A stretch of 64,000 bases of DNA from Apiotrichum sp. Y4204 (lineage: Eukaryota; Basidiomycota; Tremellomycetes; Trichosporonales; Trichosporonaceae). A program made the position numbers and the translations under genes. Below, piece after piece: positions 42,936 to 54,379 of the stretch. The notes under the pieces are model-generated. The model saw nothing but the letters and a program-made list of their open reading frames with translations. It ran no database searches and had not been told where the DNA came from. The stretch covers positions 47,831-111,830 of the forward strand of contig JAMYHL010000104.1 in assembly GCA_025531455.1 (NCBI GenBank), read 5' to 3'. Every line of letters begins with the position of its first letter. Position 1 is the first letter of the stretch.

Positions 42936-44139
42936 CTACAACTTCGCCATCGCCTCCTGCTTTGCATCCACGCGAGCATCACGCGCTGCCGCCTCGGCTT
43001 CAGGCCACACCTCGGAGCGCCAGCACACCCTCGCCTCGCTCGGCCCCGTCCGCTCCCGCCGGCTCACGACCACACGGTCCCAGTCGCCTGCCCGCTCGCC
43101 CTGCAGCTCCGGCCCGGGTCCGTCCAGTGCGATGATCATCCGTCCATCTGCAGTGCTCAACCCGCTCGGCGTCGGCGAGATGACCTTGTCCTTCCACGCA
43201 ATCTGCGTCGTTGCGTGGCCCGACGGACCAGTCGGCACAGTGTTCAGGAAGGAAAGCAGCGCAGCACGCTCGGTCGCGGGGTCGCCTCCCTTGAAAAAGT
43301 CGGCCAGCATGCTCAGCAAGAAGGTCTGCGGGGAGATGACAATGATCTCCCCTCTCTGCGACCTCTCCATCCACGCTCCCGGGGATGCAAATTCGGCCGC
43401 GGTGTGCTCGAGCCCGCCGTCGTGTTTCGGCATCGGCGTCGCGGTGCTGCCCAGAGGCAGGAGGTAGACATACATCTGCGTCGTGAAGCGTTTCGGTACG
43501 GCAGTGGGCGTCACCCAGCGCGTGAATGGAACAAGGCCGTCTGAGAGTGAGCTACCTGAACACATCACGGCACTGGGGATGGATGCGAGCCTCCCTCCTT
43601 GTCGCAACGAGTTCGCGCATCACGGTCCCCTCATCCTCAACACTCTCACTCACCGAGATCAGGCTCTCCACCGACACTCTTCAGCCAGTCCCCAAACCGC
43701 ACCTGGTTGGAATGCACGGCCTTGCGTCCCTCCTCCAGGACGGCGGTCGGGAGCTCCAGCTGCTTCCCACCATTGGTATGCGCAAGCAGGATGCCCGTCT
43801 CCTCAAAGGTCTCGCGCACCGCTGCGAGACGGTATGAGAGGCTGTCAACATGCCGATCCGCGTCGTTCTCGGCTGGGACGCGCTCGTGGAACGCCGACAG
43901 ATTCCCGCCAGGAAAGACGTGCGCAGAAGGAAAGGCCGTGGATGTCTTGACGCGGTGCAGAAGTAGGACCTCGTTGCGCGGCGAGACGAGGAGCACGCTG
44001 GCGTTAGAACAGCAGTAAGCGTGGCGTACCTCGAGCTCGGGCGCGGCACCGGGGGGACCTTGGCTGTCGGTGGCATGATGGGTGCGATCTTGGCGTATCG
44101 ACGCAGACTGAGATGGAAGAGGGATCGCATCGTCGCCAT
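42936..44139 (-). CDS. NUDT19-like Nudix hydrolase, three exons, 357 aa
   Basis: Probable CoA/acyl-CoA or related diphosphohydrolase. Exons 44139-44030, 43997-43654, 43555-42936; introns 32 and 98 bases, all in phase. The Nudix signature is split as in the NUDT19 group: FPGGN (65-69), an insertion, then RETFEETGI (98-106) with the expected Arg, Glu and metal-binding Glu residues. The downstream LVPFTRWVTPTAVPKRF is also typical of this group. The first 20 residues (MATMRSLFHLSLRRYAKIAP) are basic and amphipathic, like a mitochondrial presequence, while the C-terminus is -AKL, a PTS1-type peroxisomal signal; mammalian NUDT19 is peroxisomal. I chose ATG 44139 for its context; Met at 44130 is a close alternative. 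It starts about 2.5 kb upstream of the symporter on the same strand. Confidence 0.88.
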
Positions 44140-47100
44140 TGTCAGCTGCGAGCAGACATATAGGCTCCTCGAGGTGGGGTTTCCGCTGATATGGGCTGGG
44201 ACTGCCGTGTTAGCCGGTTGGTGATATACCACGGCTAACCTCGTTGGGGATGCCGAATACCGGCGCTGGCCGGAGAACCGGGGGACGACTGGCGACCTGG
44301 GCCAGTGGGCTGGGAAACACGTGGCTGTGGAGATGTTGCCGGCGTCGAGATGGAGATGGATAGCGATGGGGGCTGGATTGAGGGGAACGGAGTTGGCCGA
44401 CAGCTGAGGGAGAACTCGGCCGCGGCCGCGGACCTACCAAAGAGGCTCTGTATGGTACGAAACAGTTGCTTTGCAATGCCATGCAGATGTCGTGTGCCTC
44501 CACGCATTTGTCATGCATTAGCCATGCATCCGGCAAGGGATGCTCTTCTGATGGCTGACGTTGGAAAAGAATTCGCCGTGTTGGGCACTGTGCCGCGTGG
44601 AACGTTGAGACGAGCACTACCGTTGACTCTGCCTCTCCATTCACATCCACATCCACATCAACCTCCATACCGACAGAATATGCCTTTCACCATCAGCTTG
44701 CTGCTAACATCCAGGTCGTGATCTCCGACAACATGATCTAATGAGTATGACGCCCCAGTCCGAACAACGATTCACCATTGCGCGCTGTCTGCTACATGTA
44801 TCCGCAAGACAACGGGCACGGAAGGCCCACGGAACTCGGATGGCACCTGGTGTGGACACACAGTTTGCATTCGACGAGACTTTCCTCGATCCCATCCGGC
44901 CTCCAGTGGTCTTCCCGCTGTGCATGCGACGGCGGGTTGCGTTGTGGTCACCCATTCTCGAGCTCCGTGATCATCCGCTGCTCAAGGCGACGAGTCAGCC
45001 AGTCACCACTCTTACCAGCAGCACGTACGATCACTCTTTGGCCTGTGGTCATGTTGGCCTGCTCACAATAGCTAATGGGCAGTGCCGGGACGAACGCTCC
45101 ACGGTATTGCTGTCCTGACATTTCATGCACTTGCGGAATAAAGTGTTGTCTCTCACTAACACATCTCCTGCTACGCCGTGGCAGCGCGCAGGAGCACTTA
45201 TACCGAAACGCTTTCACGTCCTACCCCATTAACTCTACATCTCGTGCTTTGCTAACGCGACCCAACGACTGAGGGGCAAAGCCCTGCCCAAGCGAATGCG
45301 CATGTGTTGGTACCAGTCCAACATTGCCGGGAGTTCCTGTACTATATCGGCCTGAAGGAATGCCTACTCGCAGATTCCATCCCTACGCGCCCTTCCTGGC
45401 TGCCATGAATCCGAGAATCACCACCCAAGGCTCCAGCCCTCCATCCCATCTCCATTCCTCGAGGCGCTGTGGATTGCCGTCCGAGGGAGTGCTGTCACCA
45501 AGTGGAAATCCGAAAGACAGAACGCGAGCTCTGGTGGCTCTTTCTGTTTGTCCTAACCGGACACCACAGTCATTCGGCAAGCATGCGCGCAGGTTGCCAA
45601 ATTAACGAGCAGTTAGCGAGCTACAAACTCTTGCGCTCTAATCAGCAAGGCTACTATTCTGTTCCGGCCGTTTGCGACGAGCCTAACTCTTACGCAACTG
45701 CCCAATGATCACACATGCGACCTTGTCCTCTGCACAGTGAATATATGCTGCAGTGACCCATGACTCTCTCCCTGATCAGCTGTACTGTATACTCTTACAT
45801 CTGCACTTTGACCACGGTTGGTACAGGCAGAACAAGCATTGCGGCATAGTGTAGTGCTGGTACAATGCTGCCTCGTTGGACATCGTACTTCTTTTCGGTT
45901 GACTCATTGGCTTACCATTGGGAGTACATGAACCCCAACTGAAGAGGGCTCGCTTGGTGTGCACACGGAATGGGCCAGACTCGGGGGCAGCGTTGTACAA
46001 GCTGCTCGCTTTGCAACCGTCCTGTCCCACTTCGTGCTCGCAGTGTCTTCCAAATGAATGGATCTGTGCTTTCTGTTTAGAAGTTGGCCAGCTGGTCATA
46101 GTTCATGACTCCAACCATCTCCTCTCACCCACAAACCAGCCACAGTCGAGTCGCAACCAACCCTGCCAAAACGCAAGCCTATTGTGTTCGCCTGCGACAA
46201 TGCATAGACTGGGCACACTACATGGATGCTGGGTGCTTTCTATGCGTATATTGTCGGGGACGGGTGCATACCTACGTGGGGGTGATCGGCTTTCGTCGAT
46301 GATTTCCATCCCACTTTCCAAAAAGTGTGAACCCGCACACAACAATCTCCTTTCTCTGCGAGAGGCAGAGCCTTGTGGCCTTTGATGCAGCAGCCGTTGT
46401 TGTGAGCGGAAGTTGTAGCTCGTTTTTTGATCACAAGGCTGACTTGCCGTATCCTGGCTGGGTGTACCCCTGCGCGCTGAACGATCTGCGTTGGTGGGTA
46501 TTGTGTGGGCGTGCAGCAGCCGATGTCCCATGTATATTACGACCACGCCGCAAATCGACTTGTGCGAGATGTGCTTCGTGCGCTAGACTCTCAGGCGTAC
46601 AACGTTTGTGAGGATGCGGAGGATCTGTTCTGGGGTCGCAATTGGGGGGGGCACAGATTTGCTCCAGCGGTGGGACATCTTTTGTCCAGCGGTGAGGGTG
46701 AGATTTCCTCTCTGATAGGGGCCGGCCCTTTGACTGACATCTTGGCGGGTCGCTATTGACTGAATGCGGACGGCGTACGTTTGGGAGCCTGGTGTCGATT
46801 CATAACGACAACTGCATCTCTCCAGGCCAAAATGAAAAGCGTTCCTTCACTCGTGGCCTAAGGAGAGGTGTATCTAAAGCCAGTCGTAACCAAACACTGC
46901 CAACCGGAAAGGAAGCCGCAAGGGTAGATGACTCGTTCGCGAGACATTTCTGCCGTTCAGCATCTCTCCGATGCGCGTGTTGACACAGCCTCCGGGGCAC
47001 ACCTCACGCACCTCACCTGGTCCGTGGCTCCCTCATCACCTTTCCTCCCCACGCTCCGTTCCGAGACCTCCGGCAGACCGCCTATGTTAAAGTGCCGTAT

Positions 47101-47213
47101 CGAGAACTACAGAAACAAGTGTGTACATTGCCGCATCAACTTTACGGATCTATGATACTGACTCACGGCCCTTTTGCAGTCGGCCACGACCGTCGCTTTC
47201 ACAAGGCCATTTC
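44140..47213. other. gene-poor stretch
   Basis: No firmly supported gene. Upstream of the Nudix gene the same frame stays open without Met for about 100 codons, probably leader. Weak possibilities: a minus-strand 83-codon frame ending at 44704 (MGDHNATRRRMHSGKTTGGR), and a plus-strand frame at 46523-46759 (VYYDHAANRLVRDVLRALDS) that could be joined upstream across a GTGTAC...GTGCAG interval. Neither has a leader or domain. Confidence 0.3.
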
Positions 47214-47285
47214 GGCCGCTTAGCTCAGTTGATCATAGCATCGTGCTAATACGCAGACACGTGTCGAATGACGATCAGGAAGGAG
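47214..47285 (+). pseudogene. tRNA-Ile(AAT)-like fragment
   Basis: The first 45 bases follow eukaryotic tRNA-Ile(AAT): acceptor GGCCGCT, TAGCTCAGTTG D-arm with A box, and anticodon-loop context GTGCTAATA. One A is missing after the anticodon loop, the D-stem partner is mutated (TAGC for GAGC), and the T-arm and 3' acceptor strand are not recognisable. A truncated tRNA gene or tRNA-derived sequence rather than a functional tRNA. Confidence 0.6.
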
Positions 47286-47350
47286 GCAACAGGCGGTGAA
47301 GACGAGCCCAGACGAACAAACGAGAATGTCAACAGAGGATGTGGCAATCA

Positions 47351-47632
47351 TCAGCGTGCCCTGCTCGACACCGCGATTGAATCACTACTAATCACTACAT
47401 TCAATCTCAGACCCTTTTCAAGGCTCTTCTCTGTGCCACAGCAGACCACAAAAGGATGGCAACGATAAAGCAGGCTCACGTCATTGAGATAGTCGAGGAA
47501 CGCTGTGTTCAATTCCTGATCGCATGGGTACCTTAACATTCGAGCGTACTCACGGTTATTATCAAGCGTCTCCGCCATTGTGGAAAGCTCCCTTTTCGCT
47601 TTCTGACCTGTCTCCTTCGATGACGTCGGCAT
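47351..47632 (-). CDS. candidate small gene, 58-93 aa
   Basis: ATG 47632 opens MPTSSKETGQKAKRELSTMA, ETLDNNREYARMLRYPCDQE and LNTAFLDYLND, a charged helical protein. The frame runs uninterrupted to 47351 (93 residues). Alternatively a 47-base interval with GTGAGC donor and GCACAG acceptor is removed in phase 0, giving a 58-residue protein ending RRALKRV. Unrecognised. No TATA box or CT-rich leader is seen upstream. Confidence 0.35.
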   Translation of the reverse strand: MPTSSKETGQKAKRELSTMAETLDNNREYARMLRYPCDQELNTAFLDYLNDVSLLYRCHPFVVCCGTEKSLEKGLRLNVVISSDSIAVSSRAR

Positions 47633-49203
47633 TAGGTTGCGGCAATCGTATGTTGATGGGACAATCGAAAGACTTGTTGTTATGTCGAACCGTCAATCAT
47701 TGGAACAATCACTGGCGTCGCTGCAACGGTGTGAACCTTGCTGTTTCAGAGCTGGAGATCATGACAAACCTGAGGCAGCGCGATTGAGGCAGTCCGAGAA
47801 TGCTGGACCTCACTGAGGGAATCACAAAGTGTCGGCTGAGACATGCGAGATTCAACAGGAACGCTTCGACGTAAGAGCTTGCGAATCGATAGTCGCCGTA
47901 CGGACAGGATGTTGACATGCCGGACAGTGGCAGAGGGGGGTTAAGCACACGACCGATAGAGAGGCTGACTACCGCCAAAAAGTGTGCCTTGACTTCAAGG
48001 ATGTTTTAGGGCCTACCAGATACGGAGCATCCAACTTGGAAATGGTCTGGCCGACAATCCCACCTCAACAGCCGAAAAGGCCCATAGACTTTCCTCCCAA
48101 AGTATCATGTCCGCCCCGTGGAACGCACAGCCACGTTTGACGTAAAGGTTAGCTGCGCAGGTGGGAAACGTGGAAGCCGGGGCTTAAAGGAGAGTTGTTG
48201 AAGTGGATTTTCACATTCTCACTATACTCCAAGAGTTCGAAGAGACAAAGTGACTGTTGCAACAGTCTTAAGCACCTGATATTCAAGAGTACTGCTGGTT
48301 CCCAAGCATCAGATGATCACGATGAGAATTTGCATTGCACACTCTAGACCAGTCACCCCCAGGCCTTCAGCCTTGTACGAATTGCTAAATGCAGCGAGTA
48401 CCCAGCAGAGTAGTATTGGACGGTCAAGACGCATGTGTTGTAGAAGGAACATCACTCCTGTCAAGCTTTGACCGTCCATAGTTCTGAGCCTGGTCAATTG
48501 TGAACAATCGGAGGAATCCGTTGCTGTCTCTAGCTAGGCCTTGACTGCCTGTACTTCTTGTGCTGAACCACGGTAGTGAACATTCACAGCTCTGCCTTGA
48601 TGCTGGCTCCTCTCAAAGTGCGCCATTGTAAGACGGGACCATTGCGTCCATTCTGGACTGATGCTGCCGTCCCACAATAAGAAACCTTTCGTTTACAACA
48701 TGGCCGTCGTCGTTATCTTATGCTCTGCCGGGCCCTGCACAGATCTTTATCCACAGAGCCTTGACCCACCCACTTGTCCGCAAGTTATGAGCATACTCTC
48801 TATTGAAATGCGAGTGCGGTGAAACACAGACTGGGCCGATGGCCGATAAAGAAACTGTATACATACAGCGGAAAGGATTGTTCTTGAACAGTGGCGGGCC
48901 GCAACCGCCTTACAGATAGATATGCTTTACAGAAGAATCGACACCGTGGCAAAGGACACCGCATGTTCGGAGCGGTCAGACTTTTGAGAGAGTGATTTCT
49001 ACGGCGACATTTGTGAGTGCCCAAGGCATAGCGTGGGAAGGAGCGTCCGGAAGAGACTTTACCCGCCTCAAAGAACATCGCACCCTTGCAGAGTCATGTC
49101 GACATGGAGGGGGACCAGGGGCTGTGGCCGGAACGTACCGTGGATACAGGAGACACGCCCAGCCTCACCCATTGACGGCTGCCAACGCATCCACACATAC
49201 ATA
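47633..49203. other. gene-poor stretch
   Basis: Nothing supported on either strand in about 1.6 kb: no splice-consistent exons, RNA genes or tandem repeats. Confidence 0.35.
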
Positions 49204-49357
49204 TGAAAGACGCATTACGGATCCGTTATTCAATTGGCGGTGCCACCATCAGCCATCGAGATTACGTATTTCTGCGAACGATAGACGAACGATAGATCCA
49301 GGGTCCACAGGCGGCTTCTGCGTGATTTCAGCCGCACTTGGCCCGATGCGGACTCTG
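49204..49357 (+). repeat. dispersed element, copy c (left of the satellite)
   Basis: TGAAAGACGCATTACGGATC, TTATTCAATTGGCGGTGCCA, GATTACGTATTTCTGCGAAC and CAGCCGCACTTGGCCCGATG match copy d at 53559 almost base for base over about 150 bases and in the same orientation. It lies about 420 bases left of the satellite. Confidence 0.7.
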
Positions 49358-49780
49358 CTAACATGGGGACACAAGGCGACGGTTCGTCAAGCACGACAGG
49401 AGATGAGGTGTTTGCGGTGGTGCGGTAAAACGTTTCCGCACGCTCTAAACTCTTTGGCGTTTGGAGCGGTTGCCATTCCCCCACCTGCAAATACAGTACC
49501 CAGGAAAAGTACCACCGCTTGCCGCCTCGGGGGCACCCTTAACGGTCCTTTCAGCAACAGGGCCAGACGCGTGGATCGTTACCAAGGCTCCCAATCGTTA
49601 CCAAGGCTCCCAGCCTCCTTTGTTCAGATCTGTCATTGCTATTCCCTCAAAAACCTGACTCCTTCCAGTCTGTGGGCCCACCGTGCAGGAGAGACCCATG
49701 ATATCGTTTCTGCCCATCTGGCGAGACGAGTGAGTGAGTCATGGAGATGCGATGGTAACTTGGGCATATTTCACTAGATC

Positions 49781-52700
49781 GCGGGCGGCCGGTTTTTGAC
49801 ATTTCTGCATTGTGACCCACTCCCGAACCAGATTTTTACAGGCCTCAGTTGCTCCTGGGGGAGTGGAAATGAGTCCACGGCGACTATGCGCCATCCTGCA
49901 GTCGCGGGCGGCCGATCTTGACAGCTCCCGTATTGCCATTGGTCCATGTACCTTCCCAAGGAAGACCGAGCAGCCTCCGCTGCTGTAAGAACCAGGAAGG
50001 CGGCTCTCGCCCACCGAGGGCTCAGTGACCAGCGCCTGGGGGTCCTAAATGCGGAATGTCGAGCGTATGCGCCACCATTCAGTCGCGGGCGGCCAGCATT
50101 CGCGGTATCCACTGTGTTCTCTGTTTTCAGATTAGAATAAGGCCAGAGCAGCCGCCCGACGGGTGTGTGGACCCATAACGATGGCCCAGGTCGCCTCGAC
50201 CTAAGGTGCCTGAGTCTTGGAGGACTCAAATCCAGCGGGCGTCAACTCGACTGTGAGTTAACGCCATGATTGAAGTTGCGGGTGGCCGCTTCTGGGCACT
50301 TCGGCATTCCTGATCATTTTAAAGCCGGATTAAGCCCAGAAACTCTACCCGCCGTTTCTGTGGAAACCACAACGCCCGCCAGGGCGACCCCCAAGCTCAG
50401 TGCGCGACTCTTGGGGGTCTCAAGTATTCAGAGCCGGAACGACGTTGCGGTACGGTTGAGCTGCGGGCGACTGCTTTCCAACGCTTCCACATATCTGACT
50501 GCTTCCTTGAACGAATCAAAGTCTAAAACTCTGCCCGCCGTGTCTGTGGAAACCACAACGCCCGCCAGGACGGCCCCGAGACTCGGTCCACTACTCTTGG
50601 GGGTCTCAAGCATGAGGAGCCGGAACGACGTTGCACCACGCTTGTGCTGCGGGCGGCTGGTTTCCGACCCTTCCCCATGTCTGACTGCTTCTCAAACGAA
50701 TAAAAGTCCAAAATTCTGCCCGCCGTGTCTGTGGAACCCACAACGCCTGCCAGGACGGCCCCGAGACTCGGTACACTACTCTTGGGGGTCTCAAGCATGA
50801 GGAACCGGACCGACATCGCAACAAGGCGCCACAGTGGAGCTGCGGGCGGCTGGTTTCCGGCGCTTTCGCATGTCTGACTGCTTTCTAAGCAAATGAAAGT
50901 CTAAAATTCTGCCCGCCGTTGCTGTGGAACCCACAACGCCCGGCAACAACGCCCGCCAGGACGGTCCCGAGATTTGGTATATCACTCCTGGGGGTCTCAT
51001 ACACAGGGAGCCGGACCGGCATTGCAACAATGCGCCGCTGTTGAGCTACGGGTGGCTGGTTTCTGACGCTTCAGAATATCTGACTGCTTGTGGAGCTTAT
51101 GCGAAGATAAAATTCTGCCCGCCGTTTTTGTGGAACCCACAACGCCTCTTGGAACCCGCGAGGGGTACAATACTCTTGGGGGTCTCAAACATCCGAAGCC
51201 GGAACTGCATTTGCAACGATGCGCCACGGTTGAGCTGCGGGCGGCTGGTTTTCAGCGCTTCTGCATGTCTGACAGCTTGTGAAGCATATAGGACACTGAT
51301 AGTCTGCCCGCGGTCTTTGTGGGACCCACAACGCCGGTTGGGACCGACAAAGGGTGTATACTACTCTTGGGGGTCTCGAAAGCCGGAACTGCATTTGCAA
51401 GAATGCGGCCCAATTGAGCCCCCGGGCGGCCTTTCTTTAGAAATTCCGCATTGCTGGCCGTTCGCAAGTAAGATAAAGATTAAACTTTCTGCCCGCCGTG
51501 TCTATGGGACTCACAACGGCATCCAGGATCCTCCTGGTATGGTATGTTCATCTTGGGGGTCTCAAGCCTGAGGTGGAAGCCGGTACTGGACTGTCGGTAT
51601 GCCCCACAATTCAAGTCGCGGGCGGCCTTTATCTGGCCTTTTATCATTGGTAACTGTCTCCGAGCCGGATACACAATCAACTTTCTGCCCGCTGTGACTG
51701 TGGGACCACTGACGATTGCCGGAACGCCCCCGAGGTACGTTGATCCTGGGGGTTCCAACCTCGGGGCTCCCGGCTGCACTGACGGTATACACCACAATTC
51801 AAGTCGCGGGCGGCCGTTATCTGAGCTTTTATCAATGATAACCGTTTCCAAGCCGGCTCAACGATTAACTTTCTGCCCGCCGTTACTGTGGGGCCTCTGA
51901 CGATAGCCAGAACGCTCCCCATGTACATTACTCCTGGGGGTCCCAGACTCCCGGCTCCCCGTGCCACGGCGAGTATGCGCCACCGTTGACGTCACGGGCG
52001 GCCGGTCTTAGAGTTTTCCGCTTCTTAAATGATCAAGAGACTGGATAAAAGCTTATCATTCTGCCCGCCGTGTCTGTGGAACCTGTTACGACGGACAAAG
52101 TACTTGACGTAGGTGAGTCCTGGGGGTTCCAAGTCCCGCGGCCCTGGGCTCAAACGTGAGTATGCGCCACAGTTGGCGTTGCGGGCGGCCGGTGTTTGGA
52201 TTTTCCGTTTCTATGATTGTCAAGAGACTGGATAGAGACCTATCATTCCGCCCGCCGTGTCTGTGGAGCTTTTTACGACGGACAGAATCCTTAAGGACGG
52301 ATAGTCCTGGGGGTTCCAAGTCTTGGGGTCTGGGGCTCAAGTGTGAGTATGCGCCACAGTTCGCGTCGCGGGCGGCCGGTGTTTGGGTTTTCCGCTTGTT
52401 ATATAGTCAAGAGACTGAATGGAGACTTATTATTCTGCCCGCCGTGTCTGTGGAACGTTTTACGACGGCCGGGACTCTTCGAGTAGGTGAGTCCTGGGGG
52501 TCCTCAGTCTCGGCATCTGCCATTGAAACGTCAGTATGCGCCACGGTTGACGTCGCGGGCGGACTTTTCTTGGCGTTTGCGCTTCTCCAGTGCGTCAGAA
52601 GCATACTAGAGATTGATTATTCTGCCCGCCGTGTCTGTGGAACCTTTTACGACGGCCAGAGCACTTCAGGTAGGTTACTCCTGGGGGTCCCAATACCTGG

Positions 52701-52960
52701 AATCTGGCGCTGAAACGTCAGTATGCGCCACGCTTGACGTGGCGGGCGGCCGTTCTCTGGCTTGCGCGCCTTTTCAGTGCTCTAAAAGCTTCATGACGAT
52801 TGATTATTCTGCCCGCCGTGACTGCGGGACCATTGACCACCGCCAGAACCCTCTGGGGGTAGGGTACGTTGGTCCTGGGGGTCTTAAACTTCGAGGTCCG
52901 GGCCTGAAGTGCAATGCAGGTATACGCCACGGTTGATGTCGCGGCCCGCCGGTTTTTGAT
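49781..52960 (+). repeat. tandem satellite, modal unit 187 bases, about 17 copies
   Basis: Each unit has three landmarks: box A (TCGCGGGCGGCC), box B about 65-75 bases later (TTCTGCCCGCCGTGTCTGTG) and box C (CTCCTGGGGGTCTCAAG). Box B starts near 50348, 50534, 50719, 50912, 51118, 51307, 51492, 51688, 51876, 52064, 52251, 52438, 52625 and 52812: spacings 185-206, exactly 187 in the last four intervals. Units fall into neighbouring subtypes (50.3-51.3, 51.4-51.9, 52.0-52.9 kb). The leftmost units lack a clear box B and are more diverged. GCGGGC of box A and GCCCGC of box B are inverted complements, so single strands could form a hairpin. No conserved coding frame. Confidence 0.92.
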
Positions 52961-53558
52961 GTTCCAACGTTTATATGCAGAGGCAGTCAGTTTGATGCTA
53001 TGTGGGGCCATCCAACAGCCGCCGACAGCTCGTATGGCCATCCGGTTGTTGCGGGTAATGTTCTCGCTGGGTCCTGGGGATGACATTTTGATCTCATACG
53101 CGTCCAAGTTGGTATTCGAGCCGCCGGATGTGCTTGTCTCATGGGCGTTCATATTTTGCTTGTTTGGTGAGGTCAAAAGCAGCTTTTATGGGGGGGATCG
53201 ACTAAGGCTTATGGGCCAATGTCCGCAAGTTCGCGGCTTGAGACAGGCCACGCCTTTCAGCCGCCGGATTCCCCTCACAGTCTTGTTCAAAACAATTAAA
53301 CACCTACCGAGTGGGCAAAGTAACTTTCCAGAGGGTATTAAGAGGCATTTACAGAGATACTATGGCGGAGTTCTGGGGACGTTATTGTGTTCTATTGTCG
53401 ACTGAAGCTGAAGTCTAAGGCTACTGGTGTCTCCATCAGAGATCATCAGCTTTGGCTGTGACTTTTACTGTCACGAGCTCTCAGTCCAGTGTGTGGCAAC
53501 CTTACACCAGACATGCGCAGCCCAGACTTGTAGACGAGGTACCCGTTCCGCAACAGTC
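52961..53558. other. right flank of the satellite
   Basis: Two frames overlap here: minus MNAHETSTSGGSNTNLDAYE (from about 53160) running into the satellite, and plus DILISYASKLVFEPPDVLVS ending 53405. Neither has independent support; I cannot decide whether either is coding. Confidence 0.3.
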
Positions 53559-53727
53559 TGAAAGACACGTTACGGGTCCGTTATTCAATTGGTGGTGCCA
53601 CCACTGGGCATACAGATTACGTATTTCTGCGAACGATAGACGAACGATAGATCCAGGGTATACACGTGGCTTGTGCGTGTATTCAGCCGCACTTGGCCGA
53701 TCGCCCGACTGCGGACTCTCTGCATGC
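53559..53727 (+). repeat. dispersed element, copy d (right of the satellite)
   Basis: TGAAAGACACGTTACGGGTC, TTATTCAATTGGTGGTGCCA, GATTACGTATTTCTGCGAAC and CAGCCGCACTTGGCC match copy c at 49204. The two copies bracket the satellite in direct orientation. A short inverted piece (CTATCGTTCGCGGTAATGCC) recurs near 54170. Confidence 0.7.
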
Positions 53728-54015
53728 ACCCCTCGGTCTAGAAGACATCGAGGACTGCCATCGCGGCGGACGTCTCCGGGTGACAGTGCCGACGTTACCA
53801 CATGCACGAAACGGGATGTCCATCATAGAGCTGAGGAGCAGCCTCTGTCTTGCCTGTGTGTATTGTTTGCCAAGTACGACCATGGCCAGGTGCAGTGGGG
53901 TACCTGAGGGCCGCGTCATCGCTGCCCAACCAGTTGGAGCTGACAAAGAGCTTGCTGCCGCAGACAGTGATTGTTTTTCTTGCTCAGCTTAGTCTGGGGC
54001 ATGAGGGAGATGTGA

Positions 54016-54379
54016 GTGATGAAGCGAGAGAGAGCAGTGGACATGGATGTCGATGCCAACAACAGCATCACGATGCAAGGGCCGCACAGCCAAAACGTCA
54101 TTCCAAGCCCCGATGGGACCTGGCAGACCTGGCAGACCTTCACAACCACTGACAAAGGGGGGCCACAATCTATCGTTCGCGGTAATGCCGTATCGCCACG
54201 GTGTAGATGTGACTTGGTACGAGTTTCTCCTCTCTTATGCATGCGTCGTGTTTTGTGTTGTCATCATGTCTTTGTCGCCTCTTTACATCCTTCTCGCCAT
54301 TGTCACTGCTGTCAATCCTCACCTTCCCTTCTCCACGGTCGCCATCCTCAGTCAAGCCGTGGATCTTAGGCTCAACTGA
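54016..54379 (+). CDS. candidate gene fragment with a membrane helix
   Basis: ATG 54019 begins MKRERAVDMDVDANNSITMQ and GPHSQNVIPSPDGTWQTW, a polar peptide that reads well to about 54180. In another frame just downstream lies VTWYEFLLSYACVVFCVVIM and SLSPLYILLAIVTAV, a clear transmembrane segment, ending in TGA at 54379. A 25-base interval (GTAATG...GTGTAG) would join them in phase but is shorter than any other intron here, so either the splice is wrong or the gene has a frameshift. Unrecognised. Confidence 0.3.

Noticed and set aside
50270..52713. Several 100-200 codon frames inside the satellite
   Set aside because: They arise from repeated units with few stops; the frame is not kept from unit to unit.
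49781..52960. CRISPR-like array
   Set aside because: Repeats are 187 bases and contiguous, without unique spacers, and the genome is eukaryotic.
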